DNA of 64,000 nucleotides from Blastobasis lacticolella (lineage: Eukaryota; Arthropoda; Insecta; Lepidoptera; Blastobasidae): positions 8,423,545 through 8,487,544 of the forward strand of contig LR990042.1 of NCBI GenBank assembly GCA_905147135.1, read 5' to 3'. This document shows positions 1 to 9,455 of this stretch, in pieces. The notes beneath the pieces are model-generated. The model had not been told where the DNA came from, searched no databases, and was given only the letters and a program-made list of their open reading frames with translations. The position numbers and the translations under genes were made by a program. Positions within the stretch are counted from its first letter, which is position 1. Each line of letters opens with the position of its first letter.

Positions 1-582
1 ATTCCTACAATAATTAGTGTCATTATAACTTTATTTCAAATATTTTACGTATAGGTAAAGTAAGTATATCGTGTTCATTTTAGTGTAGTTTGGTAGATCT
101 AAAATATTTACTAGGTATTACTTTGTTAGAGACACGAACTTCAGTTTATTGAAAAACCATGCAAACAGCGCACACTACACCCTTCAACCATAAACCAATT
201 ACCAAGTTTGCATATTCTACGTGCAGTGACGGACCCTTGTACAAGTGTTCTGTCGAGCCCAGGCCCAAACATGATGTAATCTTCCTTGAAAAAGTGGGAA
301 AAGAACTCATCTTGACTCTTGTATGTTCTTCTGATGGTATATCTCCTAGCTCTAAAAACATTATCTCTGAAAATTATTATTTATGCTAAAGATAGCAAGG
401 CATTGAGCAAAGCCACGTCAACTCTTAAAAGAATTGAACGTAATGTTTAATAAGCAGTTGATGTAAATATTTCTCAAATGTCTCTTCTGTTTTACTAGTC
501 TCGCTCTCTTTTCTTATGTCAAACGCAGGGGTAACTTTAACAAATGATACACCTAAACCTTCCTCATAAAACACTCGGTCTT
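1..582. other. No gene seen; AT-rich sequence
   Basis: Short open frames here show no recognisable protein, no splice-joined continuation and no codon pattern. I see nothing beyond AT-rich background leading into the inverted-repeat element that starts near 583. Confidence 0.6.
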
Positions 583-1243
583 GGTGAAAACGGCATGAAA
601 ATCCGTTCACAAATTTTTGAGTTTATCGCGACGAGACAGACAGACGCGGCCTTGGACCAATGTGTAATTATGGCAGACAAACAGGCGGTTAATGACAATT
701 TCTTAAAACGACGACTTCTTTAAACAACGATTGGTTGTACCTAACCTAACCGTAGACTTGACCTGGGTCTAAGTTTTAGTGGGTCTAGTAAATGAAATGA
801 AATGAACATTTATTTCGGAATGTATCCATATCAGTTAGGTTAATACATAGTAGCTTATAGTTAGTAGTACATTTATTTATTGATACCTCGACCCTGCTCA
901 CGCCCGACGCATCTACACTAGGTACCCAAAGTAAAGGTTGTCCAAGGCCAACCCTGGTCAACAACCTATGTTTACCTATTGGAACCAGTAAAGTTTGACC
1001 AAGGTCAACCCTGTTCGAACAACCTGGTCAACGCAGAGGACCCTGAGGCTGGTTGACCAAGTTGATTAGTCAAAAACGACTAAGTTTCGAGAAGTTGTCA
1101 TTTTGAGAAGTCATATTTTGAAGAAGTCGTTATTAACCGCCGGTATGTCTGCTATCATTACACATTAGTCCAAGGCCGCGTCTGTCTGTCTCGTCGCAAT
1201 AAACTCAAAAATGTCTGAACGGATTTTCATGCCGTTTGCATTT
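583..1243. mobile_element. Non-autonomous element with ~140-150 bp inverted arms
   Basis: The arm at 583-723 (from GGTGAAAACGGCATGAAAAT onward) is matched in reverse complement by 1088-1243, including the GACGAGACAGACAGACGCGG block, with scattered indels. The interior (about 741-1075) carries repeated words built on GACCAAGGTCAACCC and CTGGTCAACGC. The same words recur at 49.5-49.8 kb. There is no coding capacity. The flanks past 1260 show no clear duplication. Confidence 0.65.
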
Positions 1244-1249
1244 TGTAAC

Positions 1250-2185
1250 AGGCATCTGCACAGTGTGTCCATTTATACCACGCCCTTGTGCTAAATTAGA
1301 GCTAGGTAGGCCGAAACTATACCAGTTTGCTCTATTCTAATCCAGGTTTACAAATATTATTAACATTACAAAGCTCTAAGGAAGCAATCTAGTAATTATT
1401 GAAAGAAACAGACACGACTATATATGTAGATAAGTACCTTAGTAGTGCATTTTTTCGGATTCATTGCATTTCATTTTAATTTTATATGGCTGTAAGCACA
1501 GCCTAGCCTACTAGCATAAGCTGGAGCAGCAACAATAATTTGGTAACATATTACCAACGGGATTTTTAGGATGATGTCTCGAACAGTTTATTTCGGTTTT
1601 GGACCCAGTACGAAATATGTACCGGTCTTTTTTGTGCATCTACTGTCTTTTATAGTTTTATTTAAAAATATACTCCTACACCATTTTACTAATTTTTTTA
1701 AGATACCTATCTTTCCTATCGCAAAACAGCGCCCAAACAGAAATGAAATTTAAAAGCTATAAATAGGTGGTATATAAACAAATGAACATAAAATTAGATA
1801 GGGTGGTGTGACGGCTGGAAATCGGCAACCATTCTTTGACTTTGTCGTTTTGCCCGCCAGAAAGGTCGCTATTGGTACCTGCTACCTATATAATTCGTGT
1901 TGCGGTCAAATACCGAATGGAATGTACTCCCATTTGGTGTTCACCTACATAGAGTAATTACTTACTCTCTATGCTACCCTTCAACTGTAACCTACCCTAC
2001 TTATCTTGAACTTGACTGTGAGTTAAATGCAAGTTGAACTCCCTGAATTGTAACCAATTTTCAACAAGACTAATTTTCAATGCTAAAAGTGTTGCTTTAA
2101 TGCCTTTGGGTTAAAAGTTAATAATGGTTTTGGCATCGGGGATTAAAATTTTCGGTTATGTTACGCCAAAATTAATAGCAATTAT
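1250..2185. other. No gene seen
   Basis: AT-rich, no recognisable coding, RNA or regulatory signal. A faint tandem-like stretch of AACTTG words occurs near 2000-2050, but it is too short to call. Confidence 0.5.
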
Positions 2186-2192
2186 ACAGTTA

Positions 2193-2449
2193 ATGGCCGT
2201 GTGGTGTCCGGCAGAGTAGAATAGCACCAACCCCTTACAGTCGTGGGTGTCGTACAAGGCGACTAATGTTTACGAGGCGAAAGATCTAGTCTCCGTAGGC
2301 TGGAAAATGGGCAGCAGCGTTTTCCATTGTTATATTTATACACTGCGATCTCCAACCCCCCTTCCAAGCGTGGATATTATGGCAATAACCTCTCCTTTCG
2401 TGGGAGAGGCCCTAAGTCCTGCATTGGGCTGTTATGTGATACAGAGAAG
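2193..2449 (+). mobile_element. Copy 1 of a ~260-bp SINE-like family
   Basis: It begins GGCCGTGTGGTGTCCGGCAG and contains the TGTCGTACAAGGCGACTAAT block. It ends after the CCTTTCGTGGGAGAGGCCC block without a preserved (TGA)n tail. A 7-bp ACAGTTA flanks both sides (2186-2192 and 2450-2456) and is a likely target-site duplication. It is more diverged than the copies at 37.1, 45.9 and 55.2 kb. There is no tRNA-like head, so it may be a SINE of another origin or a 5'-truncated RTE-type LINE. Confidence 0.75.
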
Positions 2450-2994
2450 ACAGTTAACATAAACATTTATGCAGGCGCTTAATCTCTTCTATATAACGAA
2501 GCTTCTTGCTTGTATTTCTAATGTTCAGCTGTAGAACATCAACGAAATTTCAGCAAAGTAGAATTTAACATTCAGAATTTTACTTAATGTCTAATAACAG
2601 GAGGGATTTCTGTTGTTCATTTTCATTTTCGCGATCTCCTGCCAAGCATGGTGATTGGATATCCCTCCCATAATGTGAAGTGAACAGGAGCCGGCTTAAG
2701 TCCACAGTTAACAGTGGAGTATCATTAACAAAGGTCTGCTGTCATCAATAGATGATAATGACGTTGAGGATCCTACCTGCACTATTTGAACCAAATGGCA
2801 CGCGCATTGGTGTATCTAGGGCTATTTTCCAGTTGGGGCCTGGCCCCTGAGGTGGCCGATGAAGACGAGACGATCCCCAATATACCTACAGTAAGCACGA
2901 TTGGCTAGCATCATAATTCATAAAAAGCTTTACCTTGTCCAAGGCGCATTACATTGGTCGATTATATATTTTTAAATTTTAAATATATTGTCTC

Positions 2995-3500
2995 TTATAA
3001 TCTGAATTGATTAGACGGCGGTGCTGGCGATGTGAATGTTTTAAAAAATTGCGCCGGAGCGAGCTCGAAACTTTTCGAATTTTGACTCGAAAAGAGCTGG
3101 GGTGAATACGAGTATATTAAACGTAAGACAAACTAGTGAACAAGCTTGATTTTTTAGGGTTGCGTGTATGGTTAAAAAAAATGCAAGCGTTGTGACCTCA
3201 AATATTTTTGAATTATAGCACAAAAAACCTGGGCGAACTTAATACAAGTATTAAACTAATGAAGAATCGAGCTCCGAGCTCACATATTTTAATATATTGG
3301 CACTTAAAATCCGGATTGATTACGCGACGGGCAGTATGGGTAGCGAGGGGAGCGATTTCTAAATTTTTTGCTTTTTCTCGTAAGAGCTGGGATGAACATA
3401 TAACTAGACTAATAAATGAGCGAGCTCAGCGAGCTTGAAATTTTGGCTCATAAAATCCGGATGGAGGACGCAGCGCAGGCAGTGCGAATGATTAAAAAAA
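2995..3500. repeat. Diverged tandem repeats
   Basis: A unit with a core like AAATCCGGATTGATTACGCGAC, followed by a GCGAGCTC-rich segment and an AAGAGCTGGGGTGAA-type segment, recurs at about 2996, 3305 and 3450. AGTATTAAACTAAT-like words recur between the units. The copies are imperfect and of unequal length, so this is an old array. No protein is evident. Confidence 0.5.
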
Positions 3501-3639
3501 CTGTCTCAAAAGATTATGGTATGGTAATGTTAATCTTAAGTATATACCCGTGTATAAAATATAACCTATATTGACTATATTATACTCGGGTAGACTAAAC
3601 AAACGATTCTAGGTTTGTTGCCCGGCTTCGAAAAATAAT

Positions 3640-3815
3640 ATAGATAAACAAATATAGGTAGTAATCTTAACAAATTATACCCATAAACCTTTCTTATGAA
3701 TCACTGTATATTGGTGAAAACCATATGAAAATCCGATTAGTAATTTTTTAGTTCATCGGGAACAAACAGACCCGGCGTGAGACTTTGTTTTATATGTAAT
3801 GATGGTTATCATTAA
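3640..3815 (+). repeat. Dispersed repeat fragment
   Basis: The block around TTGGTGAAAACCATATGAAAAT, then CATCGGGAACAAACAGACCC and TTTGTTTTATATGTAATG, is a diverged relative of the arm at 583-660 and of a shorter fragment near 36650-36720. Such blocks are common in lepidopteran genomes as ends of non-autonomous elements. Confidence 0.5.
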
Positions 3816-3968
3816 AATAAAATGTAATACAAGCTGAAAAGAGCAAAAGTCAGGCAACAAACCTAGAGTCCAGTTTTTTGTCCACCCCTACATACATTCC
3901 TTTGCAAAAAACGGGCATTAGGAAATTTTCATACAAAAGAAGCTTAGTGATTGTAAGTATGATTTGAC

Positions 3969-4207
3969 GACCTGAGTGGTTCAATGGTCAACTGCCATGC
4001 AAGAGGTCCCGGGTTCGATTCCCGGCCGAGCAGAAATTGAAATGATGAATTTTAATTTCTGTTACGGGTCTGGGTGTTCTATGTATAATAAGTATGTATT
4101 TAAAAGTATTTAATTATTATATCAGTTATCTAGCACCCATAGCACAAGCTTTGCTTAGTTTGGGGCTAGATGGCGCTGTGTGAATTTGTCCATGGATATT
4201 TATTTAT
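3969..4207 (+). mobile_element. tRNA-derived SINE
   Basis: The head (3969-4033) has a polymerase III A-box-like CTGAGTGGTTCAATGG and a perfect B box GGTTCGATTCC inside a CCCGG/CCGGG T-arm. The 5' and 3' ends do not form an acceptor stem, so it is not a working tRNA gene. The body ends in TAGCACCCATAGCAC and GATGGCGCTGTGTGAAT, followed by a TATTTATTTAT tail. The same 3' tail occurs in reverse near 24.7 kb, and a related head occurs at 48.32 kb. Confidence 0.75.
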
Positions 4208-4455
4208 AAGCACAGGAATGTGGCTGACACGGCGATCCAGCACGGCATTGCTAAAGGCCTGGGCCACAGGCAAGGTAGAGGTCACAAGCTACTGCCGGCC
4301 AGAAACTGCATCCAACCCCATCCGGCTGTAACGGTTACCCATCCCGCCGGGTCCAGGTGGACTAGCACCAGAGAGTGCTTCTGTGTTTGCGCAATCACTT
4401 ACGCACTATAATATGTCTCGCGCAGCTTACTGTTCTTCTCTGTATGATGATGATT
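4208..4455 (+). repeat. SINE-like fragment with TGATGATGA tail
   Basis: A GC-rich non-coding segment with a run of CCxCCGG words ends in a short GATGATGATTGAA tail. The tail and composition suggest a retroposed element of the RTE-mobilised type, but I do not see a second copy in the window. Confidence 0.35.
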
Positions 4456-4499
4456 GAATTGAAATTAATTTTGTGTGAAGTTTTTTATGTCTAGCCTAA

Positions 4500-4665
4500 A
4501 ATTTTGAATACGGTACAGCCTAGGGTGGGCACCAGACCATTCTGGGGTAGGCACGGCCCATCCGGCCCTCGCCCTAGCTACGCCTATGGAACGGCGGGAC
4601 TGGGTATCGAACTCGATACCTCTCGCTTACAAGGCCGACCCGCTACCCATCCTTCTTTGCTGGTG
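4500..4665 (-). mobile_element. tRNA-derived SINE head, reverse orientation
   Basis: On the minus strand GGATGGGTAGCGGGTCGGCC leads into CGAGAGGTATCGAGTTCGATACC, which resembles an A box followed by a B box. The acceptor stem is missing. It is probably a 5' SINE fragment. Confidence 0.5.
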
Positions 4666-4839
4666 GCACTACCAGTATTACTACGAGTAGACACAATAGT
4701 TCTACTGGATTACAATAGGACTATTGCATAATGTAACCTAAGGTATCCATGTTCGCATATAATTTCAGAACGGCGCTGAACCAATAAACTAATTCTTTAT
4801 TTGTTGTGTTTGTAATTGTCAGGGTAAGGTTTTTATGTA

Positions 4840-4930
4840 AGAAAATAGGGTTGGTAGCGGTAGGTTACGCTAGGGATGGTGTAGGGTAGGGGTTGAGCGA
4901 ACGAAGTCGCGTCAGGCTCTTTAGTCTATT
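4840..4930 (+). repeat. Helitron-like 3' fragment with TAGGG-rich stretch
   Basis: TAGGG/GTAGGG words are followed by ACGAAGTCGCG, the same terminal block seen at 11.93 kb and 34.97 kb. The end is TCTTTAGT rather than a clean CTAG, so the terminus is decayed. Confidence 0.4.
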
Positions 4931-5728
4931 TATAGTAAGGTAAGTATAGCCAAAGAGCGTACAACCACAGACGCTTTTCTTCCTTTAACAAAATGAAAAT
5001 CTTTTGCAGTTTTATGTTCCCACTGCTCTTTCTATCAACGCCATCATGTTTTGAGGGAAGCGTTTTTTTCTTCTATGTCACTGATCCAATTTCCACGACA
5101 AACATATTTACGGCGATTCATGTCAATACTCTACTGTAGCAACTGCCGGCGCTGGCCGCGTCAGGCCTCAATGACCTTGGTTGTGCCACAATGGGATGCC
5201 GCTGCTATGTACGTATGTGGCGTCCAATACTAGGTTCCCATGGTATCTGCCACCGTCAGGTCTCTTGGCATCATCTTACGAGTACACTAACCAAGGAAGT
5301 GGGTTTAACGATCCTAAGGTAATGGAGAGGTGTGGAAGGGTGAAATCTATAGTGCCCTAGTTGTGCCAGACTGTCACTTTTAGAAGGTCTCTTCCTGCAA
5401 ACCACTGAACCTACTAAAATGGCATAGGTTAAGAGCCTATTAAGAGACAAACACTGTATGTTCCAAAAACACTACACGTCATTTCCAATGTTTTTGGGAT
5501 ATCCGCGTAAAGATATGGCTGTAGAGGCTGTGCCACACTTTGCCTTTAACATGAAAAAATAAAAATTTGACAGTGACAGTGACGGCCGGACGTATCGGAC
5601 ATCTGTGTATCGGACAGAGGGACGGGAGGAGATTGTTTACGATTGTTTACTTTTCTACGATATTTTTTGTGAGATTTATATAGGATTTTAACTGTACTTT
5701 TTAGTAACATTCCGTCATTTTTACAACT
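4931..5728. other. Upstream region of SUMF1, no gene seen
   Basis: No coding signal. The last 150 bp before the SUMF1 start holds a short CAGTGA duplication (about 5570-5581) and a direct duplication of GATTGTTTAC (about 5632-5650). A TSS is expected here, but no TATA/Inr pair stands out. Confidence 0.5.
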
Positions 5729-7631
5729 ATGGTTTTACTCATTTTATGTACGTTATTATTTCAATTTGCAAGTGTATATAATACTGGTGATAGTTGTGGT
5801 TGTAACGTAGATCGTTTACGTACTGAAAATGTGAATATCTTTAGTGTTTATCTGGAATCAGAAAAACAGTGTGCAGTGAGGCAAAATGTTGATCATTATC
5901 TGAATATGGAAGAACAACAAGTTCAGGAAGAAATGGTTTTGATACCCAGCGGTCCTTTTCAAGTTGGTACTGATGATATCATGATTGAAAGTGATAAAGA
6001 AGGTCCAAAAAGAATTGTGAATGTAAACACTTTCTTCTTAGACAAATACGAAGTATCAAACAGGGATTTTAATATATTTACTATGCAAACAAACTATAAG
6101 ACTGAAGCAGAAACTTTTGGTGATAGTTTTGTATTTTCACTTTTTCTTAACAACACATTCAAGGAGCAAATGAAAGATTTTAGAGTTGTGCAAGCAGTGT
6201 GGTGGTATAAAGTATTAGGAGCTAATTGGAGGCATCCTTTTGGACCGGATTCTACTTTATCAGGTGATATGGGATGAATTAACATGAAAAAGGCTCATAA
6301 GGCAAATTTTTTATTTACTTTGTACATTATTATTGACAGAAATTATGGACCATCCTGTGGTGCATGTCTCATGGCGTGATTCTCGAAAATACTGCAAATG
6401 GAGAGGAGCTCGTCTGCCTACTGAGGTAGAATGGGAAGCTGCATGCCGGGGTGGTCACAGAGACTCTAAGTATCCTTGGGGGGATAAATTATTTCCTAAC
6501 CGGAACCATATGTAAGAATTTCTTTTAATGTAGGCATACTAATAATTTGGAAACAGAACACCTATTTAGAAAATATAAATTTCTTGCAGGGCAAACATTT
6601 GGCAAGGAACTTTCCCTAACCATAATTCAGCCAAAGATGGATATATTGGTACTAATCCAGTGAAAATGTTTCCTCCAAATGATTTTGGTTTATATAACAT
6701 GGCCGGTAATGTTTGGGAGTGGACAGAAGATTCTTGGACTAAAGAAAAAGTATGTATCTTCTACCAATTCTAAGGCCTTGTCCAGATGGGACGAATGGTC
6801 CACACCTTTTCTAGACCTTGCCCTATCTAGACAGGGATCCGCTAATTTCTAATGGCTTGATTGAATTGTAATTGAATTACTGTTTTAAATGTAGCAGAAT
6901 ACTAAAATACGCGTCAACTGCCAATGGGACTGCTATTGCGATCCAATTAATTAATTCAGGCCATTAATAAATTAGCAAACTTGAGGCCCAGGGTAAAGGG
7001 CCCCACACATTAACAGTCTCTGATCGTATCGGGCGGCCTGCCGTTCTAGGCCAATAACGTCTACACACTAAAGCGATTTATTGCTTGCCAGCAATAGCCT
7101 GCTGCGACGTCTGCGACTACACACTAGCAGATGTAAGTGGGCAGTTTTTGTAAATGTGAAGGCGCTCGACTGACGGTAGACTGGCCGCCGACCGACTATC
7201 TCCTAATGTGTGTTTATTTAGCCTCAAGGCCAATAACTGTCCGGCCGATATCTGTCAAGCGGTCACACACTCTCAGTTTAAAATTATCGTCAGTCCGAAA
7301 CCCTCAACGGGACTGTTAGTGTGTGACCTGTTGTGATTAACTGATAGACTAGTAACTAATCTGTGGGGGCCTTTTTTCGCGCGAGAGACCCGCCGCGAAT
7401 TTGCCCCGACTGGACAAGATCTAATGGTTTACCTCTTGAGCTCAATCTATTTTCGTATTTATGGTAATTTGCATGGTTTTTTTTCAGCCTAAAGAAAAAG
7501 TAAAAAAAGGTGGTTCCTATTTGTGCCACAAATCTTATTGCTATCGTTATAGATGCTCAGCACGGTCGCATAATACAGAAGACAGTTCTGCTGGAAACTT
7601 GGGGTTTCGTTGTGCTAAGTCTGTCAAGTGA
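5729..7631 (+). CDS. SUMF1: Sulfatase-modifying factor 1 (formylglycine-generating enzyme), 4 exons
   Basis: The family converts an active-site Cys of nascent sulfatases to C-alpha-formylglycine in the ER lumen. Coding exons are 5729-6263, 6340-6511, 6590-6749 and 7488-7631, all with GT-AG borders and joining in frame to 336 aa; human SUMF1 is 374 aa. Residues 1-17 are a hydrophobic signal peptide. They are followed by SCGC (22-25), matching the N-terminal Cys pair of the human enzyme. The FGE-sulfatase domain then runs to the end: [71 protein letters not shown] and [16 protein letters not shown]. Cys302 and Cys307 line up with the human catalytic pair Cys336/Cys341. The start is the first ATG before the signal peptide. 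Introns 1 and 2 are only 76 and 78 bp; intron 3 (738 bp) is swollen by MITE-like sequence. The gene looks intact and functional. It faces the elongase gene tail to tail. Confidence 0.96.
6777..7422. mobile_element. Nested MITE-like insertions in SUMF1 intron 3
   Basis: Intron 3 carries two concentric pairs of inverted repeats. The outer pair is CTTGTCCAGATGGGAC at about 6780 and, on the minus strand, CTTGTCCAGTCGGGGC ending near 7415. The inner pair is GGGCCCCACACATTA at about 6999 and GGCCCCCACAGATTA read on the minus strand from about 7374. A further inverted copy, CACACATTAACAGTC/GACTGTTAGTGTGTG, links 7005 with 7313. The interior is rich in ACACACTA-type words. There is no transposase, so these are non-autonomous elements. 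No clear target-site duplication was seen. Confidence 0.6.
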
Positions 7632-8167
7632 TTAAGAAAAACAGGGTCTTTTAATCTCTTTATTTTTCATTCAATTTATAAATTCAAGCACTTTGGTCTC
7701 ACATAGAATTATTGTTATTTGTTGTTATTCATTTACCTAACCTTAAAAATGTTGTATGCGAAATTAGATACTTAATGAATATAATGTAGGTAAGTTTACA
7801 TAATTGTGACCGATAATAATGTAAATTATCCCTTAATAAGATGTAACTGTAATACGTAACTATAACTAGTCTTCCAATAATTATTATGTTCCTCCAGTGG
7901 TTGTTATTGTATAGTAGTTCCTTGTCTAGCTCATACTGAATGTAGTGGTTATAGGGTCAGTGTTCACTTTTTCTGCATTTAAATGATTTTTGTTATTTTA
8001 TTGTAAATTCATAGTACTAAATGTGTTGTAGAGCTGGGAAGTACACACATAGACTATCTTTTTGTTGAATCTCAAGATAAAACCTGTCTGTGAAATTGTA
8101 AATCAACCAAAAAAGATTTTTGTCGGTATAATTTTGTGGATGATATGATTGTGATAATTGATACTTA

Positions 8168-8173
8168 AATAAA
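8168..8173 (+). terminator. Putative poly(A) signal of SUMF1
   Basis: An AATAAA hexamer lies in an AT-rich stretch about 540 bp after the SUMF1 stop codon. It is the first full AATAAA I see downstream. The 3' UTR would then run from 7632 to roughly 8190. The cleavage site itself cannot be read from sequence. Confidence 0.5.
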
Positions 8174-8928
8174 TACAATCTTTATAATACTTATCATTAT
8201 TTTTATTAGAATATTTTTGTATAAAAGTTACAATGGGTATATAGTTATCTGTTTTAATTAATTAGTTGGAAATGAACCATGACATTGACTGTTGCGCTTA
8301 GTTTCTGTTGTAGGCATTTGCCACATTTGGGGTATAAAAAGAAGCACCTCAATATAAGAATAGTAGGTTGTACAAAAGGAAGACAAATGAAAGAAAGAAC
8401 ACCCATGGCTCTGCTATAATAAACCCGTGATTAATTTGATCTTATCATAATTTCGCTATAAATAAACGATAAATTAAACAAAATAAATAATAAACACAAC
8501 CACATTTTTTAGTGTCATCATAACTTATACGTATTAAAACAATTCAAATTAAAAGTAGTATTGTACTTTGAATATAAAATACTTGTGTGCAGTCAAATAT
8601 ACAATACATAATATTGATTTCATACAAATATTATAAAACATTACTAAAATTGATCTAATTATTGAGTTTATAAACTGTTTATCAAATTAAATTCAAATGC
8701 TATTTACTTATTTATACAGTAATTGTTCTATTGATTGCATTCATTAGCAGCAAATATCCTCAATAACAATAATAATTAGGCGAAATAATCCATTATACAA
8801 ACTAACAACATAGCCTAAATATTATTATTACTAACAGCGGCCATTGCGGTTCGATTTCATTTAAATTAAATATAAAATAATTGACAATCTATACAAAAAA
8901 GTATAAACTACATAATCACGGCAAGGTA

Positions 8929-8934
8929 TTTATT
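8929..8934 (-). terminator. Putative poly(A) signal of the elongase
   Basis: On the minus strand, AATAAA (TTTATT on the plus strand) occurs about 520 bp beyond the elongase stop codon. Other TTTATT words occur further left, so the exact 3' end is uncertain. This places the convergent 3' UTRs of the elongase and SUMF1 within about 750 bp of each other. Confidence 0.4.
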
Positions 8935-9455
8935 GGAACACAATATTCCATAAATAAATCTTTGTGGAACTTTGTGACTAAGCACCTTTCAAAAAGTAGA
9001 AATTCCATTTATATCTAAGTAAGACTGTCTTTCAGAAGTTCTCTAAAAGCGATATCGCTCCTGAATGCTCCTCCATTGTTAGCATGCTCGCTGCCAAAGC
9101 ATTGTTACCGTCCGGCCATTAATAGTACAGACTTGAGAGCATTCGAGAGGGAACCTATGAGTAGAAAACGCTATGCGATCACAAAACTAGCTACATTAAC
9201 TATTTATATCCGTAACATAAAAAAATGTACACCATCAATACCACCTTAACATATTTACACTAAATAAAAATCACATAACACTAACAATTGCGGGTTGCCG
9301 AGCGCTCGCACACGTGGCCGACACTGCACGTTTGGGGCACACAAGCGTACGTTTCACGTTTAGCCGGGGCACGTAGGTGCGTTTGTTTGGTGGGGCTCGC
9401 GTCGGGGCTACGAATCACAGACTACGGAATGGTGAGGGGGCGGGCGGGCGCGCCG

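Noticed and set aside
3969..4033. Possible tRNA gene
   Set aside because: A and B boxes and a good T arm are present, but the 5' and 3' ends cannot pair as an acceptor stem, and a SINE body follows.
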